A DNA stretch of 64,000 bases, from contig JACAFB010000031.1 of assembly GCA_013388545.1 (NCBI GenBank), positions 62,001 through 126,000 of the forward strand, in the 5' to 3' direction. A program made the translations under genes and the position numbers. Source of the stretch: Ignavibacteriaceae bacterium. Lineage in GTDB: Bacteria > Bacteroidota > Ignavibacteria > Ignavibacteriales > Ignavibacteriaceae. The notes beneath the pieces are model-generated. The model was not told the origin of the DNA. It searched no databases and saw nothing but the letters and a program-made list of their open reading frames with translations. The first letter of the stretch is position 1; the number at the start of each line of letters is the position of its first letter. Below are positions 8,944 to 18,098 of this stretch, one piece after another.

Positions 8944-10320
8944 ATGATTTTACATTGGTACATATTAAGAGCACATTTCGCCCCTTTTCTATTTTCATTG
9001 ATTACATTGATTTGCATTTTTTTGCTCCAGTTTTTAATGAAGTTTGCCGACAAGCTTGTTGGGAAAGGAATTGAAACCTGGATAATTGTTCAGCTTATTA
9101 TTTACAATTTATCGTGGATGGTAGTACTGGTGGTGCCAATGGCTGTGCTTGTTGCAACGCTTATGGCTTATGGTAATTTATCGCAGAATAACGAAGTAAC
9201 AATAATGAAATCATCAGGTATCAGTCTTTACAAGATGATGCTGGCTCCGTTTCTTGCAAGTATTGTAGTTGCGTACTTACTTCTTTTATTCAACAACGAT
9301 GTTTTACCTGATGCAAATCACATGGCAAAAATACTGATGACGGATATCTCGAGAAAAAAACCTACCCTTTCACTTGAACCAGGATTTTTTTCTCAGGAAG
9401 TACCAAATTATGCGATTCTTGTAAGAAAGATTGATGAAAAAAATAATGATTTGTTTGATCTGACTATTTATGATTATTCTCAGCCGGGAAAAATTAATGT
9501 TGTAACCGCAAAACAAGGCAAAATATTTTTTTCAAAAGATCAGACAAAACTTTTAATGGACTTAAAGGTGGGCGAAATTCATGAATCGGAGGCAAGCCGA
9601 ACAAATCTCTACCGAAAACTTATTTTTAATCGACATATTATTACAATGGATGCCGAACAATTTTCATTTCAGCAATCAGGGCCGGGTGTTCCCAGAGGAG
9701 AAAGAGAACTCAGCACTCAGGATATGCTTGTTATTCTTGATTCACTTTATGAAATGAGAGAGGAAACCAGGAAAAATCTGGCTAAAGATAGTTACAGGTA
9801 TTTCTTTGCCGATTCAAATCTTGCACCACCTGTTTCTCCTAAAGTGAATATTTATCAAAATAAGGTGCTTTATGCGCGTGTTGTTGACAAAGTTAAAACA
9901 ACAAAAAATGTAGTCCTCTCTAATTTGCAGCGTGTTGAATGGACTCTTCGTGAAATCGAGAAATATGAAGTAGAGGTTTATAAAAAATATGCAATACCTG
10001 CCGCTTGTATGGTTTTTATTTTAATTGGTGCACCGTTGGGCGTAATGGTAAGAAAAGGCGGATTTGGAGTAGCTGCTAGTATCAGCTTACTTTTCTTCTT
10101 AATCTATTGGGCTTTTTTAATTGGCGGTGAAAAATTATCTGAACGTGGTTTCTTCTCTCCTTTTATTGGAATGTGGGCTGCAAATATTATACTCGGCATA
10201 AGTGGAATCTTACTTACTCTGAAAACCAACAGGGAAACAATAACTATTCAGTTTACAATGCTTAAAAAGCTGATTCCAAAGCAATGGCGATCAGAAGAAA
10301 CACCGGAGAACGCCAATTGA
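8944..10320 (+). CDS. lptF: LPS export permease LptF
   Basis: LptF pairs with LptG in the inner-membrane LptB2FG transporter, which extracts lipopolysaccharide for transfer to the outer membrane. The 458-residue YjgP/YjgQ-family product has three N-terminal membrane helices, a periplasmic beta-jellyroll-type domain (about 125-335), and three C-terminal helices including GAPLGVMVRKGGFGVA. It is somewhat longer than E. coli LptF (about 366 residues), the extra length lying in the periplasmic region (about 225-310). lptG overlaps its stop codon. Its presence implies LPS or lipooligosaccharide, consistent with the acyltransferase and heptosyltransferase-like genes at 33-36 kb. Confidence 0.93.
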   Translation: MILHWYILRAHFAPFLFSLITLICIFLLQFLMKFADKLVGKGIETWIIVQLIIYNLSWMVVLVVPMAVLVATLMAYGNLSQNNEVTIMKSSGISLYKMMLAPFLASIVVAYLLLLFNNDVLPDANHMAKILMTDISRKKPTLSLEPGFFSQEVPNYAILVRKIDEKNNDLFDLTIYDYSQPGKINVVTAKQGKIFFSKDQTKLLMDLKVGEIHESEASRTNLYRKLIFNRHIITMDAEQFSFQQSGPGVPRGERELSTQDMLVILDSLYEMREETRKNLAKDSYRYFFADSNLAPPVSPKVNIYQNKVLYARVVDKVKTTKNVVLSNLQRVEWTLREIEKYEVEVYKKYAIPAACMVFILIGAPLGVMVRKGGFGVAASISLLFFLIYWAFLIGGEKLSERGFFSPFIGMWAANIILGISGILLTLKTNRETITIQFTMLKKLIPKQWRSEETPENAN

Positions 10321-11399
10321 AACTACTTGACAAATATCTGATCAAACAATTTATTCAAACAATTCTCTTCGGTTTGTTGGCATTCACTTTAATCTTTGTT
10401 GTTATTGATGCAATGGAAAATCTTGACGATTTCATTGATCAAAGTGTTCCCTGGGAAAAGATCTTTCATTATTACTTCGTTTTCAGTCCCGAAATCTTAA
10501 AACTTATGACACCTGTAGCAGTTTTGTTTGGTGCATTATTCACCGCAGGTAAAGCAGCTAATTTAAGTGAGCTTACTGCGATCAAAGCTGCCGGTGTAAG
10601 CTTCTACAGGTTTATGGCTCCATTTCTTATTACTTCATTAATTATCAGCGTATTTTCTATTTACTTCGGCGGGTACCTGGTCCCGATGGCAAACAAAACG
10701 AAGCAAAATATTGAAATGACCTATCTTAAAAGAGGTTTTAATTTTTCAGGTAATAATATTTTCTTTCAGGATAACCGAACAAGAATTGTTGGTATTTCTT
10801 TTTTTGACAATAATCTAAGTACTGCATACCGTGTAAGCATTCAAGAATTTGATGTTACTGATTATACAAAAATGATTATTCGGATTGATGCATCTAAAAT
10901 GGTTTATGATTCGGTTAATGCAAGCTGGAATTTACGCGACGGTGTTAAACGGGTATTTTATTTAGATCGGGAATCAGCCGAGTACTTCCAATTACTAAAT
11001 ATGAAGGACTTAAACTTTCGTCCGGAGGATTTAGTTAAGAAACAGCAAAAACCACAGGATATGAATCTGACTGAACTTCAGGAATTAATTGACACCCAGG
11101 AACGTGCAGGTAATGATCCAACCTCAACACTTATTGAATATCATTCAAGATATGCATTTGCAGTTTCAAGCCTGATTATAGTTTTATTTGGTCTTCCAAT
11201 TTCAACAACAAGAAGAAAAAGTGGAATGGCAGCCCAGGTGGGAATAAATATTCTGGTTACATTTATTTACCTGGTCTTTATGAAAATCAGTCAGGCATTT
11301 GGAAAGAATGGTGCACTGGATCCCCTAATAACTGCCTGGTTTGCTAATTTGATTTTTCTTGGGGCAGGCATTGTAAACCTTCCCCGTGTTAAACACTAA
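10317..11399 (+). CDS. lptG: LPS export permease LptG
   Basis: This is the second YjgP/YjgQ permease of the LptB2FG complex. The 360-residue product has the expected layout: helices at about 10-30, 55-75 and 95-115, a periplasmic domain to about 260, then three helices with the conserved FGLPISTTRRKSGMAAQ turn. The start is taken as TTG at 10317-10319, overlapping the TGA of lptF (TTGA), because a GGAG site (10305-10308) lies eight bases upstream and the resulting N terminus (KLLDKYLIKQF) matches the family. An ATG at 10284 would add 11 residues inside lptF. Confidence 0.92.
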   Translation: MKLLDKYLIKQFIQTILFGLLAFTLIFVVIDAMENLDDFIDQSVPWEKIFHYYFVFSPEILKLMTPVAVLFGALFTAGKAANLSELTAIKAAGVSFYRFMAPFLITSLIISVFSIYFGGYLVPMANKTKQNIEMTYLKRGFNFSGNNIFFQDNRTRIVGISFFDNNLSTAYRVSIQEFDVTDYTKMIIRIDASKMVYDSVNASWNLRDGVKRVFYLDRESAEYFQLLNMKDLNFRPEDLVKKQQKPQDMNLTELQELIDTQERAGNDPTSTLIEYHSRYAFAVSSLIIVLFGLPISTTRRKSGMAAQVGINILVTFIYLVFMKISQAFGKNGALDPLITAWFANLIFLGAGIVNLPRVKH

Positions 11400-11414
11400 C
11401 TTAATCTTAAAAAT

Positions 11415-11444
11415 AAAAAAGGTGAGTTATAAGCTCACCTTTTT
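11415..11444. terminator. Bidirectional terminator between lptG and the DUF3467 gene
   Basis: GGTGAG (11421-11426) pairs with CTCACC (11434-11439), flanked by six A's on one side and five T's on the other. The hairpin therefore works in both directions and serves the convergent lptG and DUF3467 genes. Confidence 0.88.
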
Positions 11445-11450
11445 AATTCT

Positions 11451-11777
11451 TTAATTTACCTTCTCATCCTTCTTTGGTGGAATAAAACCAAAATGCTGAT
11501 TTGGCTGAGTATCAATTTTTATTTCACCGAAGCGGGATTCAAATTTGTCAATATTATCCTTCAATGCCTTTAAAAGCATTTTTGCATGCTGGGGTGTTGT
11601 GATTATTCTTGATAATACTTTAGCTTTTGGTACACCGGGAACAATCCTTGTAAAATCAATAATAAACTCCGCTGGAGAGTGAGTTATTATTGCAAGATTA
11701 GAATAAATACCTTCGGCTTCCTTTTCACCCAGTTCAATGTTTATTTGCTGTCCTTGCGGCGGATTATTTTGACTCAT
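11451..11777 (-). CDS. DUF3467 protein
   Basis: The 108-residue cytoplasmic protein matches the DUF3467 pattern: a short polar N terminus, the block EGIYSNLAIITHSPAEF, then FIIDFTRIVPGVPKAKVLSR and a C-terminal helix with TPQHAKMLLKALKDNI. Such proteins are small, widespread in Bacteroidota and relatives, and of unknown function. I chose the ATG at 11777 because a GCAGG site lies just upstream; a TTG 15 bases earlier (11792) is possible but has a poorer site. It follows the TPR lipoprotein gene after about 30 bases. Confidence 0.85.
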   Translation of the reverse strand: MSQNNPPQGQQINIELGEKEAEGIYSNLAIITHSPAEFIIDFTRIVPGVPKAKVLSRIITTPQHAKMLLKALKDNIDKFESRFGEIKIDTQPNQHFGFIPPKKDEKVN

Positions 11778-11807
11778 CTTTACCTGCTTCAATCAATTTG
11801 TGATTTG

Positions 11808-12974
11808 TTATTTTCGTAATTCATCAGCTTTTTGGAAAGCGTTATTGGCATCATCCTGCATTCCCAATATCGTATACACCTTTCCGAGCAATTCCCAGGT
11901 CCCTGCATCGGCTTCTTTTGACTGAGCAACCTTTTCAAGATATGGCAAAGCTAACCGATATTTTTCTTTATACTCATCACTTTGAATTTGCTTTTCTTCT
12001 GCTATTTTATTCAGCGCAGTTCCCCATCTTACATAGGTAACTGCAAGGTTATAGACAGCATTTGAATATTCGGGATCAATTTCGATCGCTTTCTTAAATT
12101 GCTTTTCAGCCTCTTCATAATTTTCAGAACCTAAAAGCAAAACTCCGTAATTATATCGGTAATATTTATTTTCTGGTTCCTGCTCAACACCGGTTTTGAA
12201 TGCATCAATTGCAACATCAATTTTGTTTGCTCCAATGTAAGAATTAGAAAGTACAACAAGCAGTTCTGAATCGCCTGGATAAAATTTTCTTCCTTCTTCA
12301 AGAACTTTTATTGCATCAAGGTAATGGTTAACAGAATTTATACTGTCCTGAGGATTTTTTGTTACTTCATAATCGTTACGAGAAATAGATCCTTTTGTGT
12401 AATAAATTTCACCAAGATATCTATAGCCGTCAAGTGCCTTTTCAAGTTCAATTAATTTTTTAAGAGGAGAAATCGCTTTATCATTATCTCCTGCGCTCAT
12501 ATAAACAAAAGCCAGATTCTTGTAAGTATCAGCTGAATCCGGTTCAATCTCCACTGCATTTTCAAAGTTCACGATTGATTTTTCAAAATACATTTTACTG
12601 CTGTCAACATTGGTGGTGTTGATTCCCTTTTGATAGAATGCAACCCCTTTATTAAACAAATTTGCCCAGAAAAACTTCCTGGATTCACCTATGTTTTTTG
12701 CATACTTGTTGCTTATTGACAAAGATTTATTAAATGCATCCATTGCATCTTTGTATTTTTCTTTCTCACCATAAACGTATCCAAGCAAATAATATCCTTC
12801 GTCGCTGTTTGGATTTTTCGTCACTTCTTTTTGAAGCGATTCCATAGCTTTATCAAGGTTTTTCTGTTGAATATATAATTTTGCGCTTGTTATTTCAGTT
12901 GATGAACACTGAAAACCAATAACAGATATTACTAAAAGAATAAGTAACGATATAAATAAGGGTGATTTATGCAT
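11808..12974 (-). CDS. TPR-repeat lipoprotein
   Basis: The 388-residue product has a lipoprotein signal peptide (hydrophobic residues 5-20, lipobox GFQC, Cys23) followed by about seven tetratricopeptide repeats to the C terminus. Clear repeat units include SDEGYYLLGYVYGEKEKYKD and YSNAVYNLAVTYVRWGTALN. It is probably a periplasm-facing scaffold in an envelope complex; no partner can be identified. The DUF3467 gene follows on the same strand. A weak Bacteroidota-like promoter (TAATTTTC with TTG 20 bases upstream) may lie in the divergent gap before the adenosine deaminase operon. Confidence 0.85.
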   Translation of the reverse strand: MHKSPLFISLLILLVISVIGFQCSSTEITSAKLYIQQKNLDKAMESLQKEVTKNPNSDEGYYLLGYVYGEKEKYKDAMDAFNKSLSISNKYAKNIGESRKFFWANLFNKGVAFYQKGINTTNVDSSKMYFEKSIVNFENAVEIEPDSADTYKNLAFVYMSAGDNDKAISPLKKLIELEKALDGYRYLGEIYYTKGSISRNDYEVTKNPQDSINSVNHYLDAIKVLEEGRKFYPGDSELLVVLSNSYIGANKIDVAIDAFKTGVEQEPENKYYRYNYGVLLLGSENYEEAEKQFKKAIEIDPEYSNAVYNLAVTYVRWGTALNKIAEEKQIQSDEYKEKYRLALPYLEKVAQSKEADAGTWELLGKVYTILGMQDDANNAFQKADELRK

Positions 12975-13122
12975 CTTTTCTCCGATAATTTTCGTTTTTA
13001 TTTTTTGAAAATTAACACTATATCAACCGATAATCAAGAATAAACTCACTTCTGAAAATAGTCTTACTTAGATGTGGATTTAAAATTCTAATTTTTGTAC
13101 AAAAGAGAATTAAATTCTTTGA

Positions 13123-13153
13123 TTGATTTTACTTCATTAAAAAGATATTTTTG
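13123..13153 (+). promoter_or_regulatory. Bacteroidota-type housekeeping promoter of the adenosine deaminase operon
   Basis: TTG at 13123-13125 and TATTTTTG at 13146-13153 are separated by 20 bases. This fits the known Bacteroidota consensus (TTTG, 17-23 bases, TAnnTTTG) exactly in the -7 box. Transcription would begin near 13160, giving a leader of about 14 bases with the GAGG ribosome-binding site. Confidence 0.6.
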
Positions 13154-13173
13154 AAATTAAAATCGAGGTTCAA

Positions 13174-14298
13174 TTGAATGCAGAACAAATAATCAGAGCT
13201 ATACCCAAAGTTCTCCTTCACGATCATCTTGACGGTGGTTTAAGACCTCAGACAATTCTTGAACTTGCATCCGATTGCAAATACACTAAACTACCCACTT
13301 CAGATCCTTTAGAGCTTGCAGAATGGTTCCATAGAGGGGCAAATAAAGGCAACCTTGTCGAATTTCTTGAAGGATTTGAACATACAACTGCAGTTATGCA
13401 AACAAAAGAGGCTCTGGAGAGAGTTGCATATGAAATGATGGAAGATATGAAGACTGATGGCGTTGTTTATGTCGAAACAAGATTTGCACCTGTTTTTCAT
13501 ACAAACAAAGGACTCTATCTCGATGATGCAGTTAGAGCTGTACTAAGAGGCTTGGATAGAGGCAGAGCTGATTTTGGTGTCGGCTATGGTCTGATTCTTT
13601 GCGGAATGCGAAACATGAAAAATACGCTGGAAATTGCTGAGCTTGCTGTTAATTTTAGAAAAGATGGCGTTGTCGGATTTGATCTTGCCGGCGAAGAAGG
13701 CGGCTATCCACCAAAAAAACATATCGATGCTTTTCAATTTATTCAAAGAGCAAATTTTAATATCACTATTCACGCTGGCGAAGCTTTTGGTAAAGAGTCT
13801 ATATGGCAGGCAATTCAATGGTGTGGAGCTCATAGGATCGGACACGCTACCAGGCTTATAGAAGACATCATCCAGGACGATAAGGGTGAAGTAATCGGGT
13901 TTGGTGAATTAGCACAATATGTACTTGATAAGCGAATTCCTCTCGAGATTTGTTTGCTAAGCAATCTTCATACAGGCGCTGTTGATAAACTTGAGAATCA
14001 TCCTTTCGGAGTTTTCTACAAAGAAAAATTCAGAGTAACTATCAATACTGACGACAGATTAATGAGCGATACTAATCTTACAAAGGAATTTTTAACTGCT
14101 GTAGAATATTTTAATCTTAATCTTGATGATATTGAAAAGATAACTATCAATTCTATGAAATCGGCTTTCATACCATATAAAGAAAGATTGTATTTTATTT
14201 ACAACATAATCAAACCTGGTTATCAAACAATCAGAGAAAAACTATTATCACTTCAAACAAAATCAGGAGAATATGAAGAAACTATTCACAAACTATAA
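13174..14298 (+). CDS. add: Adenosine deaminase family protein
   Basis: Members hydrolyse adenosine or related aminopurine nucleosides to inosine-type products plus ammonia. The 374-residue TIM-barrel protein keeps the zinc and catalytic residues: H16 and H18 (LLHDHLDG), H200 and E203 (IHAGE), H224 (RIGHATRL) and D293/D294 (TINTDDRLM). The family also contains adenine and aminofutalosine deaminases, so the exact substrate is not settled. The start is TTG at 13174 with GAGG (13165-13168) upstream; no better ATG precedes HxH. It is the first gene of an operon with a small unknown gene overlapping its end by 26 bases, then hutU. Confidence 0.87.
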   Translation: MNAEQIIRAIPKVLLHDHLDGGLRPQTILELASDCKYTKLPTSDPLELAEWFHRGANKGNLVEFLEGFEHTTAVMQTKEALERVAYEMMEDMKTDGVVYVETRFAPVFHTNKGLYLDDAVRAVLRGLDRGRADFGVGYGLILCGMRNMKNTLEIAELAVNFRKDGVVGFDLAGEEGGYPPKKHIDAFQFIQRANFNITIHAGEAFGKESIWQAIQWCGAHRIGHATRLIEDIIQDDKGEVIGFGELAQYVLDKRIPLEICLLSNLHTGAVDKLENHPFGVFYKEKFRVTINTDDRLMSDTNLTKEFLTAVEYFNLNLDDIEKITINSMKSAFIPYKERLYFIYNIIKPGYQTIREKLLSLQTKSGEYEETIHKL

Positions 14299-14605
14299 TC
14301 TTGAAGTTGACAAAAACGAAAGAAAATTATTAATCACTTTTTGTAAACAAGTATTAAAACAAACTGAAAGCGATGAAAGGCTCTTTGCAGAAACCAAAGC
14401 ATTTTCATCAATTCTGTCAAAACTTAACAGCGGTGAAGAAATAATAAAATTAACTAAAGATGAAAAGACAAAACTCACTTTAAACCTGAAGCAGAACATA
14501 GATCACCTCAATAAGGAAATTAAGAAAGCAGGTTTTATTAAAAAGTTCTTCTTTAATTCACTACTCAAGCAATATAACTTGTTGTACGATAAACATCTTA
14601 AGTGA
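14273..14605 (+). CDS. Small charged hypothetical protein between add and hutU
   Basis: The 110-residue product is predicted all-helical, rich in Lys, Glu and Leu, without signal peptide or membrane span, and I recognise no family. It starts inside the end of the adenosine deaminase gene with an AGGAG site six bases before its ATG, and stops four bases before hutU. This tight overlap suggests coupled translation. The helical character (for example [18 protein letters not shown]) would suit a small structural or adaptor protein, but that is a guess. Confidence 0.7.
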   Translation: MKKLFTNYNLEVDKNERKLLITFCKQVLKQTESDERLFAETKAFSSILSKLNSGEEIIKLTKDEKTKLTLNLKQNIDHLNKEIKKAGFIKKFFFNSLLKQYNLLYDKHLK

Positions 14606-14609
14606 AAAT

Positions 14610-16265
14610 ATGATAGCAGAAAAAACCATTAAAGCTCCAAGAGGAACTAATCTTAGCTGCAAAGGATGGATTCAGGAAGCAGCTATGAGAATGCTAATGA
14701 ATAACCTTGATCCAGAAGTTTCAGAAAAACCGGATGAATTGATTGTTTACGGCGGCAGTGGAAAAGCAGCCCGAAGCTGGGACGCCTTTAACTCAATTTT
14801 AGAATCATTGCAAAATCTGGATAATGACGAAACCCTTTTAATTCAATCAGGCAAACCAGTAGGAATTTTCAGAACTCATATAAATGCACCGCGGGTTATC
14901 ATTTCAAATTCAATGCTTGTTCCTGACTGGGCAACCTGGGATGAATTCCGAAGATTGGAAAATCTTGGTTTAACTATGTACGGTCAGATGACAGCCGGAA
15001 GCTGGATATATATTGGTACTCAGGGGATTCTGCAGGGAACTTATGAAACTTTCGCAGAATGTGCCCGAAAATATTTTGACGGAAGTTTGAAAGGTAAATT
15101 GGTATTAACTGCCGGTCTTGGTGGAATGGGCGGTGCACAGCCTCTTGCCGCAACTTTTAATGGGGCAGCATTTTTGGGTATTGAAGTTGACAGATCACGA
15201 GCTCAGAAGAGAATTGATACCGGATATCTTGATTACCTGACTGATGATTTAAATGATGCTTTAACTAAAGTTCTTGAGGCAAAATCAAATGGGATAGCAT
15301 TATCTGTGGGTTTAGTCGGAAATGCAGGCGAAGTTCTTCCTGAAATACTTAAACAAAAAATAATACCGGATGTTTTAACTGATCAGACTTCTGCGCACGA
15401 TGTGCTAAATGGATATGTACCTATGGGTATGAGCTTTGAAGAAGCTCTCTCACTCCGAAAAACCAATCCGGATACTTACATAAAACTATCCCGCAAAACA
15501 ATTGTAACACATGTTCAAGCAATGCTCGAATTTCAGAAACTCGGCTCAGTTACATTTGATTATGGAAATAATATTCGCGGAGAAGCAAAAGAAAACGGAG
15601 TCGATAATGCATTTAATATACCAGGATTTGTTCCGGAATTCATTCGTCCTCTTTTCTGCGACGGAAAAGGTCCTTTTCGCTGGGTAGCTCTTTCCGGTGA
15701 TCCAAACGATATTTATGAAACTGATAAAGCTGTGAAAGAAACTTTCCCTGAAAATAAAGCTCTGTGCAACTGGATTGATATGGCACAAAAGAAAGTCCAT
15801 TTCCAGGGCCTGCCTGCGAGAATTTGCTGGCTTGGTTATGGCGAAAGAGCAAAAATGGGAAAAGTTTTCAATAAGCTTGTTTCAGAAAAAAAAGTAAAAG
15901 CTCCTATTGTTATTGGTCGGGATCACCTTGATTGCGGCTCAGTTGCTTCTCCGAACCGTGAAACTGAAGGAATGATTGATGGAAGTGATGCAATTGCTGA
16001 CTGGCCGATACTTAATGCTTTATTGAATTCTATTGGCGGCGCTAGCTGGGTTTCTGTTCATCACGGCGGAGGAGTTGGAATAGGAAAATCAATTCACGCA
16101 GGAATGGTAGTGGTTGCTGACGGAACTAAAGAAGCTGATGACAGATTAGAACGCGTTCTTACTTATGACCCCGGAATGGGAGTGATGCGTCACGCTGATG
16201 CTGGTTACAAACAGGCTATTGAAAATTCAAAAAAATGGAATATTAAAATTCCGATGATAAAATGA
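14610..16265 (+). CDS. hutU: Urocanate hydratase HutU
   Basis: HutU adds water to urocanate, giving imidazolone propionate in histidine breakdown, using tightly bound NAD+ as an electrophile. At 551 residues it has the family's length and hallmark blocks: [31 protein letters not shown] (dinucleotide-binding glycine loop), [11 protein letters not shown] and [15 protein letters not shown] near the end. No hutH, hutI or hutG lies in this window, so either the rest is elsewhere or the pathway is partial. It is the last gene of the add operon. Confidence 0.96.
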   Translation: MIAEKTIKAPRGTNLSCKGWIQEAAMRMLMNNLDPEVSEKPDELIVYGGSGKAARSWDAFNSILESLQNLDNDETLLIQSGKPVGIFRTHINAPRVIISNSMLVPDWATWDEFRRLENLGLTMYGQMTAGSWIYIGTQGILQGTYETFAECARKYFDGSLKGKLVLTAGLGGMGGAQPLAATFNGAAFLGIEVDRSRAQKRIDTGYLDYLTDDLNDALTKVLEAKSNGIALSVGLVGNAGEVLPEILKQKIIPDVLTDQTSAHDVLNGYVPMGMSFEEALSLRKTNPDTYIKLSRKTIVTHVQAMLEFQKLGSVTFDYGNNIRGEAKENGVDNAFNIPGFVPEFIRPLFCDGKGPFRWVALSGDPNDIYETDKAVKETFPENKALCNWIDMAQKKVHFQGLPARICWLGYGERAKMGKVFNKLVSEKKVKAPIVIGRDHLDCGSVASPNRETEGMIDGSDAIADWPILNALLNSIGGASWVSVHHGGGVGIGKSIHAGMVVVADGTKEADDRLERVLTYDPGMGVMRHADAGYKQAIENSKKWNIKIPMIK

Positions 16266-16334
16266 GCTTTAAAAATATTGATTATTACATATCATTAATT
16301 ATCTCGTCAACAATTGAAAAACGATGTGACTCAA

Positions 16335-16685
16335 ATGAAAAAATTTAGACTAGTAATCAGTAAAAAGATTTTGGCTCCTGCGTTATTTCTGATTCTGTCA
16401 AATGTTTCAGCTGCACAAACTGAAGAACCTTTTAATAAAGGCGATTGCACATTCAATGGTTTTAAGCTTTATGGTAAGATCAAATTCGTAGATTCCTTTC
16501 CTGATGTTACTGTTCAGGTCGTTGAGTCATTTCCGGATCTTAAAGTTAAATTGGTTTCTTCCTTTCCGGATGACTGTGGTGAATGGCAGATTGTTGATTC
16601 GTTTCCTGAAACTAAAATAAAAATAGTAGAATCTTTTCCTGATTTGAAGATAAAATTTGTAGAGTCGTTTCCAGGTATTCCTTAA
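16335..16685 (+). CDS. Secreted protein of six 11-residue 'SFP' repeats
   Basis: With the ATG at 16335 the product has 116 residues: a signal peptide (about 1-27, ending SNVSAA), then a short linker and six tandem units of the pattern (K/Q)-x-V-(D/E/S)-SFP-(D/E). The SFP triplets start at residues 54, 65, 76, 89, 100 and 111, spaced 11, 11, 13, 11 and 11; the longer middle unit holds DCGEW. Cysteines 38 and 81 could form a disulfide. The strand-turn periodicity suggests a compact all-beta fold. The function is unknown. A TTG at 16314 would add seven residues ahead of the signal peptide; neither start has a strong ribosome-binding site. Confidence 0.75.
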   Translation: MKKFRLVISKKILAPALFLILSNVSAAQTEEPFNKGDCTFNGFKLYGKIKFVDSFPDVTVQVVESFPDLKVKLVSSFPDDCGEWQIVDSFPETKIKIVESFPDLKIKFVESFPGIP

Positions 16686-16783
16686 TAAATAATAAAGCTA
16701 TATTGTTTTGTCGAAATGTGGATATGCTCCCCAGGCAAGCACAAAATGACATTTGAAAAAATCATTTAATTAAAGAGGTTAAT

Positions 16784-17974
16784 ATGAAACTTAAAGTATT
16801 AGTAGCTGATAAATTTCCGGATAAATATATCCAGCAAATGAAGGACCTCGATCTTGAGGTTATTTATCAACCAAAACTTGGCGAAAAAGATCTTCCCGAA
16901 GCTGCTAAAGAAGTTGATATTCTTGTCGTGCGATCAACAGTTGTTAGTGAAGAGACCATAAACGCTTCGAAGAAACTTAACCTGATCATCCGTGCCGGGT
17001 CAGGAGTAAATAACATTGCAATTTCTGCTGCCAACAAGAAGGGTATTTATGTTACAAATTGTCCCGGTATGAATGCAGTTGCAGTTGCTGAACTGGCTAT
17101 TGGTTTAATGGTGGCGCTTGATCGATTTATTCCGGAAAATGTCTTTGATTTCCGTAATAGCATCTGGAATAAAGATAAATACTCTAAAGGTAAAGGGCTC
17201 AAGGGAAAGACATTAGGTGTGATTGGAGTAGGCAACATTGGTAAGGAGGTTGCCAAACGAGCCCTTGCTTTTGAGATGAACGTTTACGGAAAAGATATTA
17301 CTAGAATCGAAGGGGTTCAGATAAAAGACTTTTCAGAAATGGATCAGCTTTTACCGCTTTGTGATGTAATCTCAATTCATCTTCCGGCTACACCGCAGAC
17401 AAAAGGATTGTTCAATAAACAAATGTTCAGTTATATGAAAGACGGAGCTTACATAATTAATACTTCAAGACACGATGTCATTGTTGAAGACGATCTGCTT
17501 GAAGCAATAAAAGAAAAGAATTTTCGTGTTGCCGTTGATGTATTTAAAGGAGAACCCGAGGGCAAATCAGGCGAAGTAAAATCAAAACTTCAGGACAATC
17601 CAAACATTTATGTAACCCATCATATTGGTGCCTCTACCGAGCAGGCTCAGGATGCAGTTGCTGAAGAAACTATAAACATTATCAAACATTATGTTCACAG
17701 CGGAGTTATTGATCACTGGGTCAACAGAGCTAAGGTCACCGATTCTCACTATCAGCTTGTTGTTAAACATTACGATAAGCCCGGAGTGCTTGCCAGTGTT
17801 CTGGATTTGCTTCGCGAAGGAGACATCAATATCGAAGAAATTGAAAACGTAATTTTCGATGGCGGGATTGCTGCTTCCTGCACAATGAAGTTAAAAAATT
17901 CAGCAACAGCAGATATGCTAAAGAAGATGAGCGAGAATCCTAATGTAATTAGTGTTAGCCACGTTGAAATTTAA
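16784..17974 (+). CDS. D-3-phosphoglycerate dehydrogenase-like enzyme with ACT domain
   Basis: The 396-residue protein belongs to the D-isomer 2-hydroxyacid dehydrogenases: substrate-binding Arg in VRSTVV (about 52), the NAD-binding loop GVIGVGNIGKEVAKRA, the second Arg region and the catalytic His in THHIGASTEQAQ. A C-terminal ACT domain (about 325-396, beginning VVKHYDKPGVLASVLDLL) suggests amino-acid feedback control, as in serine synthesis. The usual ARGxxVDE motif is changed to TSRHDVIVEDD. It is distinct from the longer SerA at 47380. An AGAGG site precedes the ATG and a strong terminator follows. Confidence 0.85.
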   Translation: MKLKVLVADKFPDKYIQQMKDLDLEVIYQPKLGEKDLPEAAKEVDILVVRSTVVSEETINASKKLNLIIRAGSGVNNIAISAANKKGIYVTNCPGMNAVAVAELAIGLMVALDRFIPENVFDFRNSIWNKDKYSKGKGLKGKTLGVIGVGNIGKEVAKRALAFEMNVYGKDITRIEGVQIKDFSEMDQLLPLCDVISIHLPATPQTKGLFNKQMFSYMKDGAYIINTSRHDVIVEDDLLEAIKEKNFRVAVDVFKGEPEGKSGEVKSKLQDNPNIYVTHHIGASTEQAQDAVAEETINIIKHYVHSGVIDHWVNRAKVTDSHYQLVVKHYDKPGVLASVLDLLREGDINIEEIENVIFDGGIAASCTMKLKNSATADMLKKMSENPNVISVSHVEI

Positions 17975-17989
17975 TTTTAAGTATTTTCA

Positions 17990-18027
17990 AAAAAGCCTTC
18001 GGGGTTTTACAAATCTCGAAGGCTTTT
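17990..18027. terminator. Bidirectional terminator between the convergent dehydrogenase and deiminase genes
   Basis: AAAAGCCTTCG pairs with CGAAGGCTTTT across a 16-base loop. The stem is flanked by A's and T's, so it can end both the plus-strand dehydrogenase and the minus-strand deiminase transcripts. Confidence 0.85.
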
Positions 18028-18098
18028 CTGTTTAGAATAGAAACCTAAAAACTTAGCTGATTTGATTTTCTCTATCTGAACGTAGAGACTTTAAAGAA

